A stretch of 64,000 nucleotides of DNA from Lentisphaerae bacterium WC36 (GTDB lineage: Bacteria > Verrucomicrobiota > Lentisphaeria > Victivallales > SZUA-371). The notes under the pieces are model-generated. The model searched no databases, was not told the origin of the DNA, and worked only from the letters and a program-made list of their open reading frames with translations. Position 1 is the first letter of the stretch, and the number at the start of each line of letters is the position of its first letter. The position numbers and the translations under genes are program-made. Shown here one piece after another: positions 35,503 through 43,396 of this stretch. Location: contig CP085689.1 of the NCBI GenBank assembly GCA_020683205.1, forward strand, positions 2,294,001 to 2,358,000, read 5' to 3'.

Positions 35503-37824
35503 TTATTTACGGTTATTTTTTATTAACTCGCTCATTTTTACCGTCTTACGTTTTTTGGTTGTTTTCTTAAAATTTTGCTCAATTAACGACACATTGTGAC
35601 TATTAGCACTCATCATGCAACCAGTTAAGCAGTCCAGCCAGTGGTTATCAACGCAATTTGGTCGTAATTTCCATTCATTGACACTACGTCCCCTGCCCGA
35701 TGTTTTAACATAATATTCACTTGTTAAATGTTCGGCAAATTGGCGGTGCTCGGTAATGCTTGAGCCATAGAGCATCAAACAGCCTTTGTCGCCAGCAGTA
35801 ACCGCCAAACGATGATGTGCAAAACTTTTGTAATAGTTGGTATCATAAATATAATGACGCAATACTCGCTTTCCGTTAGTATTGGTAATGCGCCAATTAT
35901 TGCCAACTTTATCACCGCGCTGCTTACGGTATTCGCTAAATGGCTTTGCTGAAGCCGTCACTCCGCGTCCATGACTTGGCATTAAAATATTTTTGTATTT
36001 ACTTTCGCGACAAAATTGATAAATTGTATCGCTCGTTTGTCCCCAGTTAGCATCAATAGTGCAGCAATTTAAACTTAAACTAACCTCATCTTCACGCAGG
36101 TATTCACGAGCGCAAATTTGCTCGATTAATTCACTTAAACCTTGATAAATTGCGCCCTCAACTCCTGCATTTTCAAACAGATCGCCTAACTTTACAGGTG
36201 CATTACGCAAAGTAAAATAACGGCTTGGCTGTTCGGGATAAGTGCCGTAATCAATCACACTACTTGTATAATCTTCGGCAAAAGCGACCACACAATAAAA
36301 AAGTAAATCTTTATGAATATCAATAAAAGCGGTCAAAACATTAGCATATAATGGCACGGTGTAGCGGTCTAAATTATTGATTTTTGTGCTGATAAAATCA
36401 ACTGAAAGCATCTCTTCAGCACCATCATCATTTTTCAACGGCTCGTTTTGATATTCACTAAAAAATGATTTTTCATCACGTATTTTTAGATTCATTGCGT
36501 GTTGCAGTGCACTAATTTCTTTTTCTGCATCAAAACGCTCTTTCCAACCACAACGGCTACCCTCGTCCATTTTTTCACGGTTTTTAGCATAAAATTCGGT
36601 TGCTAAGCTAAAATTACCATGCATAATCATACTATCTTTGTAAATTTCTGCATACTTTTCCCAAAGTTCAATATTAGTTGGAAATTCATAAACCATTTTA
36701 CAGCGTTCACCATTCCAACTAGGATGCAGTTCTTTATTTAAAATTTGATCTGCCATATCTTCTTGCTCAATAACCGTACACGGCATCACGCCACTTATTG
36801 ATTCACCAGGACCTGCTAAACCCAATATTGCTTGATTTAAAGTATCAATACGCTTTTTGCTTTGTTCACGACTTTTAGCACTTTCTTCTGTTTGTGGGTC
36901 ATCAATTAAAACTAAACTTGGTCGAATATTTTTATTGGTTGACGGTTTTTTGTATTTCATGCCACGAATTCGACCAGTAATACCTGCTACATCAATAACA
37001 GAACCACTCGCCATACTACCTTTAATCGTTGGTAAAATTAAACGGCGCATCGTTAATTGCATTTGAGTGCGTTCACCGTGATAAAGTTGACCACCACAAC
37101 GATTTTTAATACCTTCAATACAATTTATAGGATAACAAACTTCTGGGAAATCAGCCATTAACAGATCATTGCTGTCAAAATCAGTTAAAATCGACCGTAA
37201 AATATCTTGTGCTGCTGTTTCAGTTGCGCCAATAATCACAATATATTCATGATGTCCATATAAAACAGCCCACTTTGCAGCGGCTTCTGAGAGAGTGGTT
37301 TTACCACTTCCACGAGCCATCGCTAACGCAAATAACCCTTTTTCTAAAACAGCAGTTTCAAGCTTATTAATAACCTTTAAATGGTCATCACTCCATGCTT
37401 TGTTAAAATCCAATGGAAAATAGGTCTCACAAAATAGCTTTAAATCATATTTACAGCTTTCCTTACGCTCAGAATCTTCAATAGCAGGTAACTCGCCAAT
37501 ATCTCGTCCCGCTTGCGCTGCGGCAGCATTACGAGCACGTTCACGCTCTTTTTTCTGCTCGTATTTACTTTTCTTCTTTTGCTCAAGATAATATTTATCA
37601 ATCTTGTTACGTCTTTTTTTAGCATCAAGCAAATAAGCAAGAAAAGCAACTAAATTAATATTATTTTTACCGTTAGCACTTTTAATGTGTGGTGCAACAT
37701 TTAAATATTTATAAATTTCATTATTTTTTATAACTTCCCCGTTATCTGTTGAATTTAAAACCCTTGTTGCTTCAACAGCTGACACATTTTCAAGGTCAAT
37801 ATCAGCATATTTTTTTACTCTCAT
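35503..37824 (-). CDS. Terminase large subunit
   Basis: 773 residues. Walker A 'ARGSGKTT' (170-177) and Walker B 'SLVLIDDPQ' (Asp308-Asp309) mark the packaging ATPase. C-terminal to about 480, 'VLTAFIDIHKDLLFYCVVAF' and 'CTIDANWGQTSDTIY' supply the acidic residues of the nuclease. A Lys-rich N-terminal coiled coil (about 65-105) precedes the ATPase. The start overlaps the upstream 53-residue gene (ATGA). Confidence 0.92.
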   Translation of the reverse strand: MRVKKYADIDLENVSAVEATRVLNSTDNGEVIKNNEIYKYLNVAPHIKSANGKNNINLVAFLAYLLDAKKRRNKIDKYYLEQKKKSKYEQKKERERARNAAAAQAGRDIGELPAIEDSERKESCKYDLKLFCETYFPLDFNKAWSDDHLKVINKLETAVLEKGLFALAMARGSGKTTLSEAAAKWAVLYGHHEYIVIIGATETAAQDILRSILTDFDSNDLLMADFPEVCYPINCIEGIKNRCGGQLYHGERTQMQLTMRRLILPTIKGSMASGSVIDVAGITGRIRGMKYKKPSTNKNIRPSLVLIDDPQTEESAKSREQSKKRIDTLNQAILGLAGPGESISGVMPCTVIEQEDMADQILNKELHPSWNGERCKMVYEFPTNIELWEKYAEIYKDSMIMHGNFSLATEFYAKNREKMDEGSRCGWKERFDAEKEISALQHAMNLKIRDEKSFFSEYQNEPLKNDDGAEEMLSVDFISTKINNLDRYTVPLYANVLTAFIDIHKDLLFYCVVAFAEDYTSSVIDYGTYPEQPSRYFTLRNAPVKLGDLFENAGVEGAIYQGLSELIEQICAREYLREDEVSLSLNCCTIDANWGQTSDTIYQFCRESKYKNILMPSHGRGVTASAKPFSEYRKQRGDKVGNNWRITNTNGKRVLRHYIYDTNYYKSFAHHRLAVTAGDKGCLMLYGSSITEHRQFAEHLTSEYYVKTSGRGRSVNEWKLRPNCVDNHWLDCLTGCMMSANSHNVSLIEQNFKKTTKKRKTVKMSELIKNNRK

Positions 37825-37982
37825 TTAATGCGCTCCTGTAATAGTTTAGCAATAAAGTCAACTATATCAACATTATGGTCAACAATTGGCACGTCATACT
37901 CTTCAAGTAGCCTTTTTAGCTCGCTTTGATTCAACTTGAGATTATTATTTTGCAACACCTTCAGTAACTGCCGCTTTTTCAT
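37821..37982 (-). CDS. Small protein coupled to the terminase gene
   Basis: 53 residues ('MKKRQLLKVLQNNNLKLNQS' start), predicted helical with a possible helix-turn-helix-like pattern. AAAGGA lies about 13 bases before the ATG. Its TGA overlaps the terminase ATG. It could be a short terminase small subunit or DNA-recognition factor; I do not recognise a family. Confidence 0.55.
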   Translation of the reverse strand: MKKRQLLKVLQNNNLKLNQSELKRLLEEYDVPIVDHNVDIVDFIAKLLQERIK

Positions 37983-37988
37983 ATCATG

Positions 37989-38192
37989 TTATCCTTTTTT
38001 AACGTAACGTGGTTTTTTATTATCTATAAAATCAAGTAAATGCTGTCCTTGAAAAAAATAATTTCTACTCTCTTTGCGACCGCCTATTAACTTTTTTTCA
38101 TAATATTTTTTCAATGTTGTTTGATGAAGATTTAATAAAATTGCTGCTTTTTTTAAGTTATAACATTCAGTTGCTTCAATTTTTCCAGCCAT
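37989..38192 (-). CDS. Helix-turn-helix (excisionase/MerR-type) protein
   Basis: 67 residues. 'NLKKAAILLNLHQTTLKKYY' followed by 'KLIGGRKESRNYFF' is a MerR/excisionase-type winged helix. Located between recombinase and terminase genes, it may serve the adjacent recombinase as a directionality factor or be a terminase small-subunit-like DNA-binding protein. Confidence 0.6.
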   Translation of the reverse strand: MAGKIEATECYNLKKAAILLNLHQTTLKKYYEKKLIGGRKESRNYFFQGQHLLDFIDNKKPRYVKKG

Positions 38193-38230
38193 ATTTTTAT
38201 AGTTCCTTTGGTTAAATTATTTTTTTTATA

Positions 38231-38854
38231 TTAAAAGCAAAATATTTCATCGAATGAGCAAACAGCTTCGCTCAAATCGTTAAGTAAAAAATCTAAATAG
38301 TTAAGAGTAGTTTCAAGCTTTGCGTGTCCTAATGCTCGCTGGGTTTGAATTAATGGCTGCAATGGATCATGCGGATTTAATGCTCGATAATACAAATAAA
38401 TCTTTTTTGCAAAGGTCTTGCGCATTCCATGAGTGCCATGTGCAGTAGCTATTTGCAATTTTTGATAAGTAGCACGAAACTTACGGTAAATTTGATCATA
38501 ACAAACAACGTCATTTTTTACTGTAAAGAGAAAATCTTCATCAAACGCAAAACCGTTTTTTTCCATTACTTGCAGATGAATAAATAATGCTTGTTTGTTC
38601 TTTTTTGAGAGTGGAATAATGCGAAAATCATTCTCTTTGCGAGTTTTTAACTTTGGCAATTTAACGCTGTTTTTAATTTGACAATTTTTATCAAGTACAT
38701 CTGAGCGTTTAAGGTTGATAAGTTCACTAATTCTCGCACCAGTACTGCACCCAGTAATAAACAAACAGTTCCACATCGAACCATTATAAATATTTTCAAA
38801 GTATTCACTAATTCGAATAATATTTTTATCACTGTACGGCAACATTCCACTCAT
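38231..38854 (-). CDS. Second, short tyrosine recombinase
   Basis: 207 residues, essentially the catalytic domain only. Arg41 ('TGARISE'), His142-x-x-Arg145 ('THGMRKT'), His177 ('LGHAK') and Tyr186 ('NYLDF') are all present, so it should be active. There is no arm-binding domain. Transcribed with the early genes rather than next to the attachment site, it may resolve dimers or invert a segment rather than integrate the phage. Confidence 0.8.
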   Translation of the reverse strand: MSGMLPYSDKNIIRISEYFENIYNGSMWNCLFITGCSTGARISELINLKRSDVLDKNCQIKNSVKLPKLKTRKENDFRIIPLSKKNKQALFIHLQVMEKNGFAFDEDFLFTVKNDVVCYDQIYRKFRATYQKLQIATAHGTHGMRKTFAKKIYLYYRALNPHDPLQPLIQTQRALGHAKLETTLNYLDFLLNDLSEAVCSFDEIFCF

Positions 38855-38860
38855 AATTAT

Positions 38861-39061
38861 TTATCCCACCTCTGATTTAATAATTTGGGTTGCTTGTCTA
38901 TTTAAATTATTATCATTGCAAAGATCAATTAATTTAAAGATGACTCGATCTCGTTGTAATACTATCTCTTTAATATCGTCAAGCTCTTGTTGTGCTTGCT
39001 CAATAATTTTAGTTGCTTTTCTCAAATCGCTATCTTTTGTTAATCTGTATCCAAACATCAC
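38861..39061 (-). CDS. Small helical phage protein
   Basis: 66 residues, predicted coiled coil ('ATKIIEQAQQELDDIKEIVL'). Its start overlaps the upstream stop by 4 bases. Unknown function. Confidence 0.5.
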   Translation of the reverse strand: MMFGYRLTKDSDLRKATKIIEQAQQELDDIKEIVLQRDRVIFKLIDLCNDNNLNRQATQIIKSEVG

Positions 39062-39405
39062 TCCGCCACCTCTTTTTGAACTCTGATTGGAATTAAATCC
39101 AAATCAATACGAACGCTTTCACTGCGCCCTAAAATTAAGCACTCGGCTGTGCGACTTTCAGGATTTACTTTCCTAACTTTAACTCTAAAATTGCCAAGTC
39201 TCGGAGAATACGAAACCATCTCATAAACTTTTGGACTCAAAATTTTTTCGCAGTAAACAGGGTCAAGAATTATAATTTTCCCTTCCAATAGTTTTTGAAT
39301 ATTGAATTTATTGAAATAGCCTCCTACACAGATAAAATTCAGTTCAAGTTGTTCAAACCATTCGAAACATTCTGCTAAACCAGATAAAATATCTTCAACG
39401 CTCAC
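39058..39405 (-). CDS. Phage protein of unknown function
   Basis: 115 residues, GTG start overlapping the upstream TGA (GTGA). Starts 'MSVEDILSGLAECFEWFEQL' and has a strand-rich C-terminus. Part of a chain of tightly overlapping early genes. Not recognised. Confidence 0.55.
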   Translation of the reverse strand: MSVEDILSGLAECFEWFEQLELNFICVGGYFNKFNIQKLLEGKIIILDPVYCEKILSPKVYEMVSYSPRLGNFRVKVRKVNPESRTAECLILGRSESVRIDLDLIPIRVQKEVAE

Positions 39406-39818
39406 TTTTCCACCTCCTGTTTTAAGTGTGAAATTAAATCAGCAGGCAATGAGTTAAAAAAATAATCTAATTCTTTTTTAGAGCGCTGTTTTAATAGTTC
39501 AATTACTTCATTTAAAAGCTTCTTTTCAGTTTGTGTTTTGTTAAAAATCACTGTTGTTTTTCCATTAATAAATTCGCTAATTCTAATTAAATTTTTATTT
39601 AAGTCATAATAATAAGTAATTGTGATTAAATTATTTTTTTCGTTAATTGTTTCTTTAAAAAGAATTTCACAAACAATTTCATTTTCTTTCTTTTTGGTAA
39701 TAATTTGAATATATTCTTTGTCGAAAATAGCCCCTACTAATTGTTCAAGCTGAATCCCTTTACTCATTCTAAGATTTATTAATTTTTGAATTTTTTCTTT
39801 TATCTTTTCTAAACTCAT
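39402..39818 (-). CDS. Phage protein of unknown function
   Basis: 138 residues, acidic/basic alternating, with helical ends and a beta centre ('VCEILFKETINEKNNLITIT'). Overlaps both neighbours by 4 bases, so translation is coupled. Not recognised. Confidence 0.55.
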   Translation of the reverse strand: MSLEKIKEKIQKLINLRMSKGIQLEQLVGAIFDKEYIQIITKKKENEIVCEILFKETINEKNNLITITYYYDLNKNLIRISEFINGKTTVIFNKTQTEKKLLNEVIELLKQRSKKELDYFFNSLPADLISHLKQEVEK

Positions 39819-40387
39819 TCCGCCACCTCTTTTTTTTCTTTCTCTGCTAATCTTCGTCCGATTTCTTCAAATGCGTCAAAAATCATTAAAAGCCAAGTTT
39901 CTATTTTTTGTTCTGGTTGAAATTCGTCAAATTCTAAATCAGAATTATATAATTCTACTTCTAATTCCTGTTGTGAACCATTTTTACACGCATCAAAAAG
40001 CGGGGTAAATTGCTCTTTTATTTCTTCAATTTCGTCTTCATTTGTAATATCCTCAAGGAGTTCTTTTTCCCATTTTGCTAATTCTATTATTTGAGAGTTC
40101 GCATCAAATTCAAAAACTTTTTGAGTACTATAAGTTGTTAATTTTTCACAAAAATAATAATCACTAATTATATTATTTGCGGTCGGGATAAATTCACGAC
40201 AAGCGATATAATTTCCTAAATCACCAGTGATTGTGCAATTTCCGTCAAAGTTGGTAATTTTGACTTCTAAATTATGGCTGTCTCTTTGTTTAAAATGATG
40301 AATAGTTAATTTTTTGCCGTCAATGTCGAACTCTTTAACGATTAGTTCATGTTTTGAAAAATCAGCCTGTGTTCTTTTATCACTCAT
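39815..40387 (-). CDS. Acidic phage protein of unknown function
   Basis: 190 residues, strongly acidic C-terminal half. The N-terminal part ('KELIV...FDIDGKKLTIHHFKQRD' type strands) and 'ITGDLGNYIACREFIPTAN' resemble phage proteins seen beside SSB and recombination genes, but I cannot name the family. ATGA overlaps on both sides. Confidence 0.55.
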   Translation of the reverse strand: MSDKRTQADFSKHELIVKEFDIDGKKLTIHHFKQRDSHNLEVKITNFDGNCTITGDLGNYIACREFIPTANNIISDYYFCEKLTTYSTQKVFEFDANSQIIELAKWEKELLEDITNEDEIEEIKEQFTPLFDACKNGSQQELEVELYNSDLEFDEFQPEQKIETWLLMIFDAFEEIGRRLAEKEKKEVAE

Positions 40388-40800
40388 TTTACCACCTCGT
40401 TTTTTATTAAATTTTGCTCTTTTAGAATTTTGACGTTTTTGTGATATTCTGCGATGATTTCATCTAATTTTAAAATTATTTTTTGATAATCTTCACTATT
40501 TGTTGCTTTTAATTCTTGAATATCGCCGCCCGCAAAATTATAACTCAAATAAACCTCAACTTCTGGGAAAAATTCCCCAGTAACATAAATATCTAGCGAA
40601 ATAAGAGCTGAAATTGGATAAAACAACTCTGAAAATTCTGAAAACACATGAATATTTAAGTGGCTAAATTCATCATCATTGGTAATATCGCAGTAATTTC
40701 CGCCATCCTCATTGTAGTAATCAAAAGACTCATCTTTTATAATTTCAATCGCCTTTACTTTTGTTATAATTTCCTGCACAACTTCATTATAAGTTTTCAT
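40384..40800 (-). CDS. Phage protein of unknown function
   Basis: 138 residues, mixed alpha/beta, with Tyr/Asp/Glu-rich N-terminus. Coupled by 4-base overlaps to the genes on each side. No motif recognised. Confidence 0.55.
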   Translation of the reverse strand: MKTYNEVVQEIITKVKAIEIIKDESFDYYNEDGGNYCDITNDDEFSHLNIHVFSEFSELFYPISALISLDIYVTGEFFPEVEVYLSYNFAGGDIQELKATNSEDYQKIILKLDEIIAEYHKNVKILKEQNLIKNEVVK

Positions 40801-40997
40801 TTTACCACCTCGCTAAAACTTACATTTTTTGAATCGTCCCTGAACCCCGGATCACAAAAAGGTAATTCATCAGCTAACATAAAACATTTAGCATCTTCTC
40901 TAAATAAACATCTACTACAATTTAAATCTTCAACAACTTTAAATGTTTTTTCATCAATTTTAAAAGTTTTCCCAATTGCTAAATTAAAATCAATCAT
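40797..40997 (-). CDS. Small Cys-rich phage protein
   Basis: 66 residues. Strands ('TFKIDEKTFKVVED') lead into C-x2-C-x7-C-x9-C, a probable zinc or metal site. The same Cys layout occurs in the protein encoded at 41179-41352. ATGA overlaps with both neighbours. Confidence 0.6.
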   Translation of the reverse strand: MIDFNLAIGKTFKIDEKTFKVVEDLNCSRCLFREDAKCFMLADELPFCDPGFRDDSKNVSFSEVVK

Positions 40998-41182
40998 CGT
41001 TCCACCTCGCTATTTTTCATGCGTTTTAAGATTTCTTTTTCGGCTGCGTTTAATCTGTTTATGTATGGTCTTCTTTTGAATTCTGTTTCGCTCATCATTC
41101 CGAAACCAACTGTACAATCTAATTTTAAATACTCGTTTAATAATTCCTTATTTTTCATATTCTGAACTTTTTTCAACCTCAT
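40994..41182 (-). CDS. Small phage protein
   Basis: 62 residues, basic at both ends, with 'YLKLDCTVGFGMMSETEFKR' in the centre. Overlaps the upstream Cys-rich gene by 4 bases. Unknown function. Confidence 0.5.
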   Translation of the reverse strand: MRLKKVQNMKNKELLNEYLKLDCTVGFGMMSETEFKRRPYINRLNAAEKEILKRMKNSEVER

Positions 41183-41352
41183 TTTTTCACCTCAATAAAT
41201 ATTTGTTTGTCTTTACACTTTGGAATTTCTCCTAATTTTTGTAAAATTTGACAATCGTCAGTTAAAAAATCACACCCAGCGCATGAAAAATCAGTATTTT
41301 CAATTGCAATATATTCAACTCGACCACGTTCGAAAGTTTCGCCATTTTCCAT
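41179..41352 (-). CDS. Small Cys-rich phage protein, relative of 40797-40997
   Basis: 57 residues beginning 'MENGETFERGRVEYIAIENT', then C-x2-C-x6-C-x11-C. The fold (short strands plus four Cys) looks like that of the protein two genes downstream. Its TGA overlaps the next ATG, and GAGGTG precedes its own start. Confidence 0.6.
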   Translation of the reverse strand: MENGETFERGRVEYIAIENTDFSCAGCDFLTDDCQILQKLGEIPKCKDKQIFIEVKK

Positions 41353-41361
41353 AAATACACC

Positions 41362-41535
41362 TCAATAAAATAATCTTTTGATTTTGGTTAATTTTTGCTT
41401 ATTCGGTAACTTTGAGTCTAAAATTTCAGCTATTTTTTGGCATTTATCGCAATCATGAAGTCTATTTGAAAAATTTTGTGCTAATTCTTCATTCTGTTTT
41501 TGCTGTTCAGCTTTTTGTTGTTTGTTGTAATACAT
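41362..41535 (-). CDS. Small Gln/Lys-rich phage protein
   Basis: 57 residues, Gln-rich start ('MYYNKQQKAEQQKQNEELAQ') and one C-x2-C pair at 29-32. AAGGAG lies about 8 bases before the ATG. Its stop is followed after 9 bases by the next start. Unknown function. Confidence 0.5.
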   Translation of the reverse strand: MYYNKQQKAEQQKQNEELAQNFSNRLHDCDKCQKIAEILDSKLPNKQKLTKIKRLFY

Positions 41536-41620
41536 TCTCAATACTCCTTATTTTTAGTTGTTCATTCGTCGCAAATTCACACTCAACCTTATATTTATTA
41601 CTGTCTAAATTTTCCATCAT
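41507..41620 (-). CDS. Possible 37-residue protein
   Basis: An open frame whose ATG overlaps the TGA of the ASCH gene (ATGA) after a GGTGG ribosome site. It overlaps the next gene by 29 bases, more than is usual here, so it is uncertain. Confidence 0.35.
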   Translation of the reverse strand: MMENLDSNKYKVECEFATNEQLKIRSIENVLQQTTKS

Positions 41621-41925
41621 TCCACCTCGATATTTATAATTATTGCTTTTGGTTCATTCTCTCCGTAACATTCGACCCAACCTGGTAAGCTGTTTGGCTT
41701 GTGGCAAATTTCAACACTTTTAATTATCCCGCTTAAACGTTCCTTGGTGTATCCTTTTGCTAAGGTGACTTTGCGCCCTATTTTGCACGTTTTAAGGTTA
41801 AAATTATTACTAATTTTGCGATATTCAGCAGTTTTTTCGCCACTTTTAAACGCTTCAAAAAATTGCTTTTTCAACGGCACAAACAGCGGTTTCATACCTG
41901 CAATTTCTTGACACTCTTCACACAA
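41617..41925 (-). CDS. ASCH-domain protein
   Basis: 102 codons from a TTG; an internal Met at residue 11 ('MKPLFVPLKKQF') is the better start for the domain itself. 'FKSGEKTAEYRKI' and 'VTLAKGYTKERLSGIIKSVE' give the PUA-like ASCH fold, a nucleic acid or modified-base binding module common in phages. The same frame stays open upstream for about 35 codons with a C-x2-C...C-x2-C zinc-knuckle but no ATG. It probably once continued from the gene at 42024 (see findings). Confidence 0.7.
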   Translation of the reverse strand: MCEECQEIAGMKPLFVPLKKQFFEAFKSGEKTAEYRKISNNFNLKTCKIGRKVTLAKGYTKERLSGIIKSVEICHKPNSLPGWVECYGENEPKAIIINIEVE

Positions 41926-42023
41926 GGTAGGTTCTTTATATTCTGAAATTTCATCATTAGTAACATAATTATTACAGCAACTGTCACATAGAAACCGCCA
42001 CCCGTGTTTTTCAAATAAAGTTT

Positions 42024-42236
42024 TTAAACTTGGTTACCGTCAATATTTGCGTATTGATCATATTCTTTTGCTCTATCACATAAAACAAATTCAAATTCAT
42101 CGCCTAAAAATTCAGCACCTAAACGCCGTGCTTGTAATCCATGATTACAAAAAATAACGTAACTTTTTTCATTGTCACTATCACTTACAAGCCAAGCTTT
42201 TGTCGCTCCGTCTATTTTACAAAAAGGGTTACTCAT
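42024..42236 (-). CDS. Phage protein, probably cut short by a frameshift
   Basis: 70 residues. 'SYVIFCNHGLQARRLGAEFL' and 'CDRAKEYDQYAN' resemble small enterophage-type proteins that go on with a 'GW.F.C..C' zinc finger. That continuation is present just downstream in another frame ('KTLFEKHGWRFLCDSC'). One base appears to be missing near 42026. Confidence 0.6.
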   Translation of the reverse strand: MSNPFCKIDGATKAWLVSDSDNEKSYVIFCNHGLQARRLGAEFLGDEFEFVLCDRAKEYDQYANIDGNQV

Positions 42237-42289
42237 TTTCCTATCTCCTTATTTTATTTTTAATTGTTTGAATTTTAATTCCCCACCCC

Positions 42290-43207
42290 CTAAAAGTTGA
42301 ATTGCAACTGGCTTTCGTTGCTAAATTTTGGTTGTTTCTGATTGTATTCATGCCACGGAACACTTTTAAAAATTGCTTTATGATTTACCCAACGGGCAAA
42401 ATCTTTTTGTAATTGATTTGGGGCAATATTATTTTCAAAATCTCGAAACGGTTGAGCAAATGGATTAACATTTAATTTGCGTAAAAACTCAACTCTTTTT
42501 AACGCATCAGCAATATTTTTTACAAGAACATAAACAAAGATTTGCACATTGTTTTTGTATTTTCTCAAGAGTTTTACCGCCTTTTCAACAGCTGGCATTT
42601 GAGCCACGGTGTCGCACGCTAAACGAATGTAACGAATCCACTTGCAAGCCGCTAAAAGTTTTGCGATTGAGTCGTCAATTAATCGAGCGTCTAAGCCTTG
42701 ATTGAAGTCAATTTTAATAGGCATTGTTGCGATTTTTTCAATCTGTTTGATGCCAAATTCACTGGCTAAAACATTATTGTCTAGCAAAACAACCTGCTTA
42801 AAATCTCCTGCAATGCGTTCAATTTCCGCTACTTCGTGAACATCTCCCTCTTTCTTTGGAACTACACACCAAGAACATTTATTCGGGCAACCTCTTGTCA
42901 AAAAGCCAATCGCATAATCTGAATGATCATAAATCGAATAATCTGGAGTCATACTCTCAATTATTGGCGGTAATTTTTTACTAAAATCATAGCCAGTTCC
43001 GCCCTTGACGATTTCACAATCTGCAACATAATCAACGTCTTTTGTGAAAGTAAAAACTTTGCTTTGATAAATTTTTGACGGCTTATCAAATAACGGCTCA
43101 AACCATTTAACTGTATTCCCTTTTAGTTTATGAAAAGCACTAATTTTCATCAACGCTAAATTTGGGATCTTACTATCAACATCAACTAAACAAATTAATC
43201 CACTCAT
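42290..43207 (-). CDS. Radical SAM protein
   Basis: 305 residues. Cys107-x3-Cys111-x2-Cys114 ('RGCPNKCSWC') binds the 4Fe-4S cluster that cleaves S-adenosylmethionine. A TIM-barrel-like body follows ('KIDFNQGLDARLIDD'). The N-terminus looks like a reduced cobalamin-binding-type region ('MSGLICLVDVDSKIPNLALM'). The C-terminal tail ends QLQFNF. The substrate is unknown; the neighbouring PAPS-reductase-like gene suggests a shared modification role. Confidence 0.8.
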   Translation of the reverse strand: MSGLICLVDVDSKIPNLALMKISAFHKLKGNTVKWFEPLFDKPSKIYQSKVFTFTKDVDYVADCEIVKGGTGYDFSKKLPPIIESMTPDYSIYDHSDYAIGFLTRGCPNKCSWCVVPKKEGDVHEVAEIERIAGDFKQVVLLDNNVLASEFGIKQIEKIATMPIKIDFNQGLDARLIDDSIAKLLAACKWIRYIRLACDTVAQMPAVEKAVKLLRKYKNNVQIFVYVLVKNIADALKRVEFLRKLNVNPFAQPFRDFENNIAPNQLQKDFARWVNHKAIFKSVPWHEYNQKQPKFSNESQLQFNF

Positions 43208-43217
43208 TCTGCACCCC

Positions 43218-43385
43218 TTAAAAGTTGAATTGTTGCTGATGTTTATTTTCTTGAATATCTTTTTGCTTTTCGGCTTGCCGTTTTACCGCATAAAGAATAT
43301 TAAAGCGTTGCGATTTCGTTAAATTAGTTTTTGCTAAATAGTGTCCTAGCTGGCATAATTCTCTATTTCTTTTTATACTTCTCAT
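43218..43385 (-). CDS. Small basic phage protein
   Basis: 55 residues, ending QQQFNF like the radical SAM protein downstream. Starts at an ATG after GAGGGTG. It fills the gap between the radical SAM and PAPS-reductase-like genes. Unknown function. Confidence 0.55.
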   Translation of the reverse strand: MRSIKRNRELCQLGHYLAKTNLTKSQRFNILYAVKRQAEKQKDIQENKHQQQFNF

Positions 43386-43396
43386 AATTCACCCTC

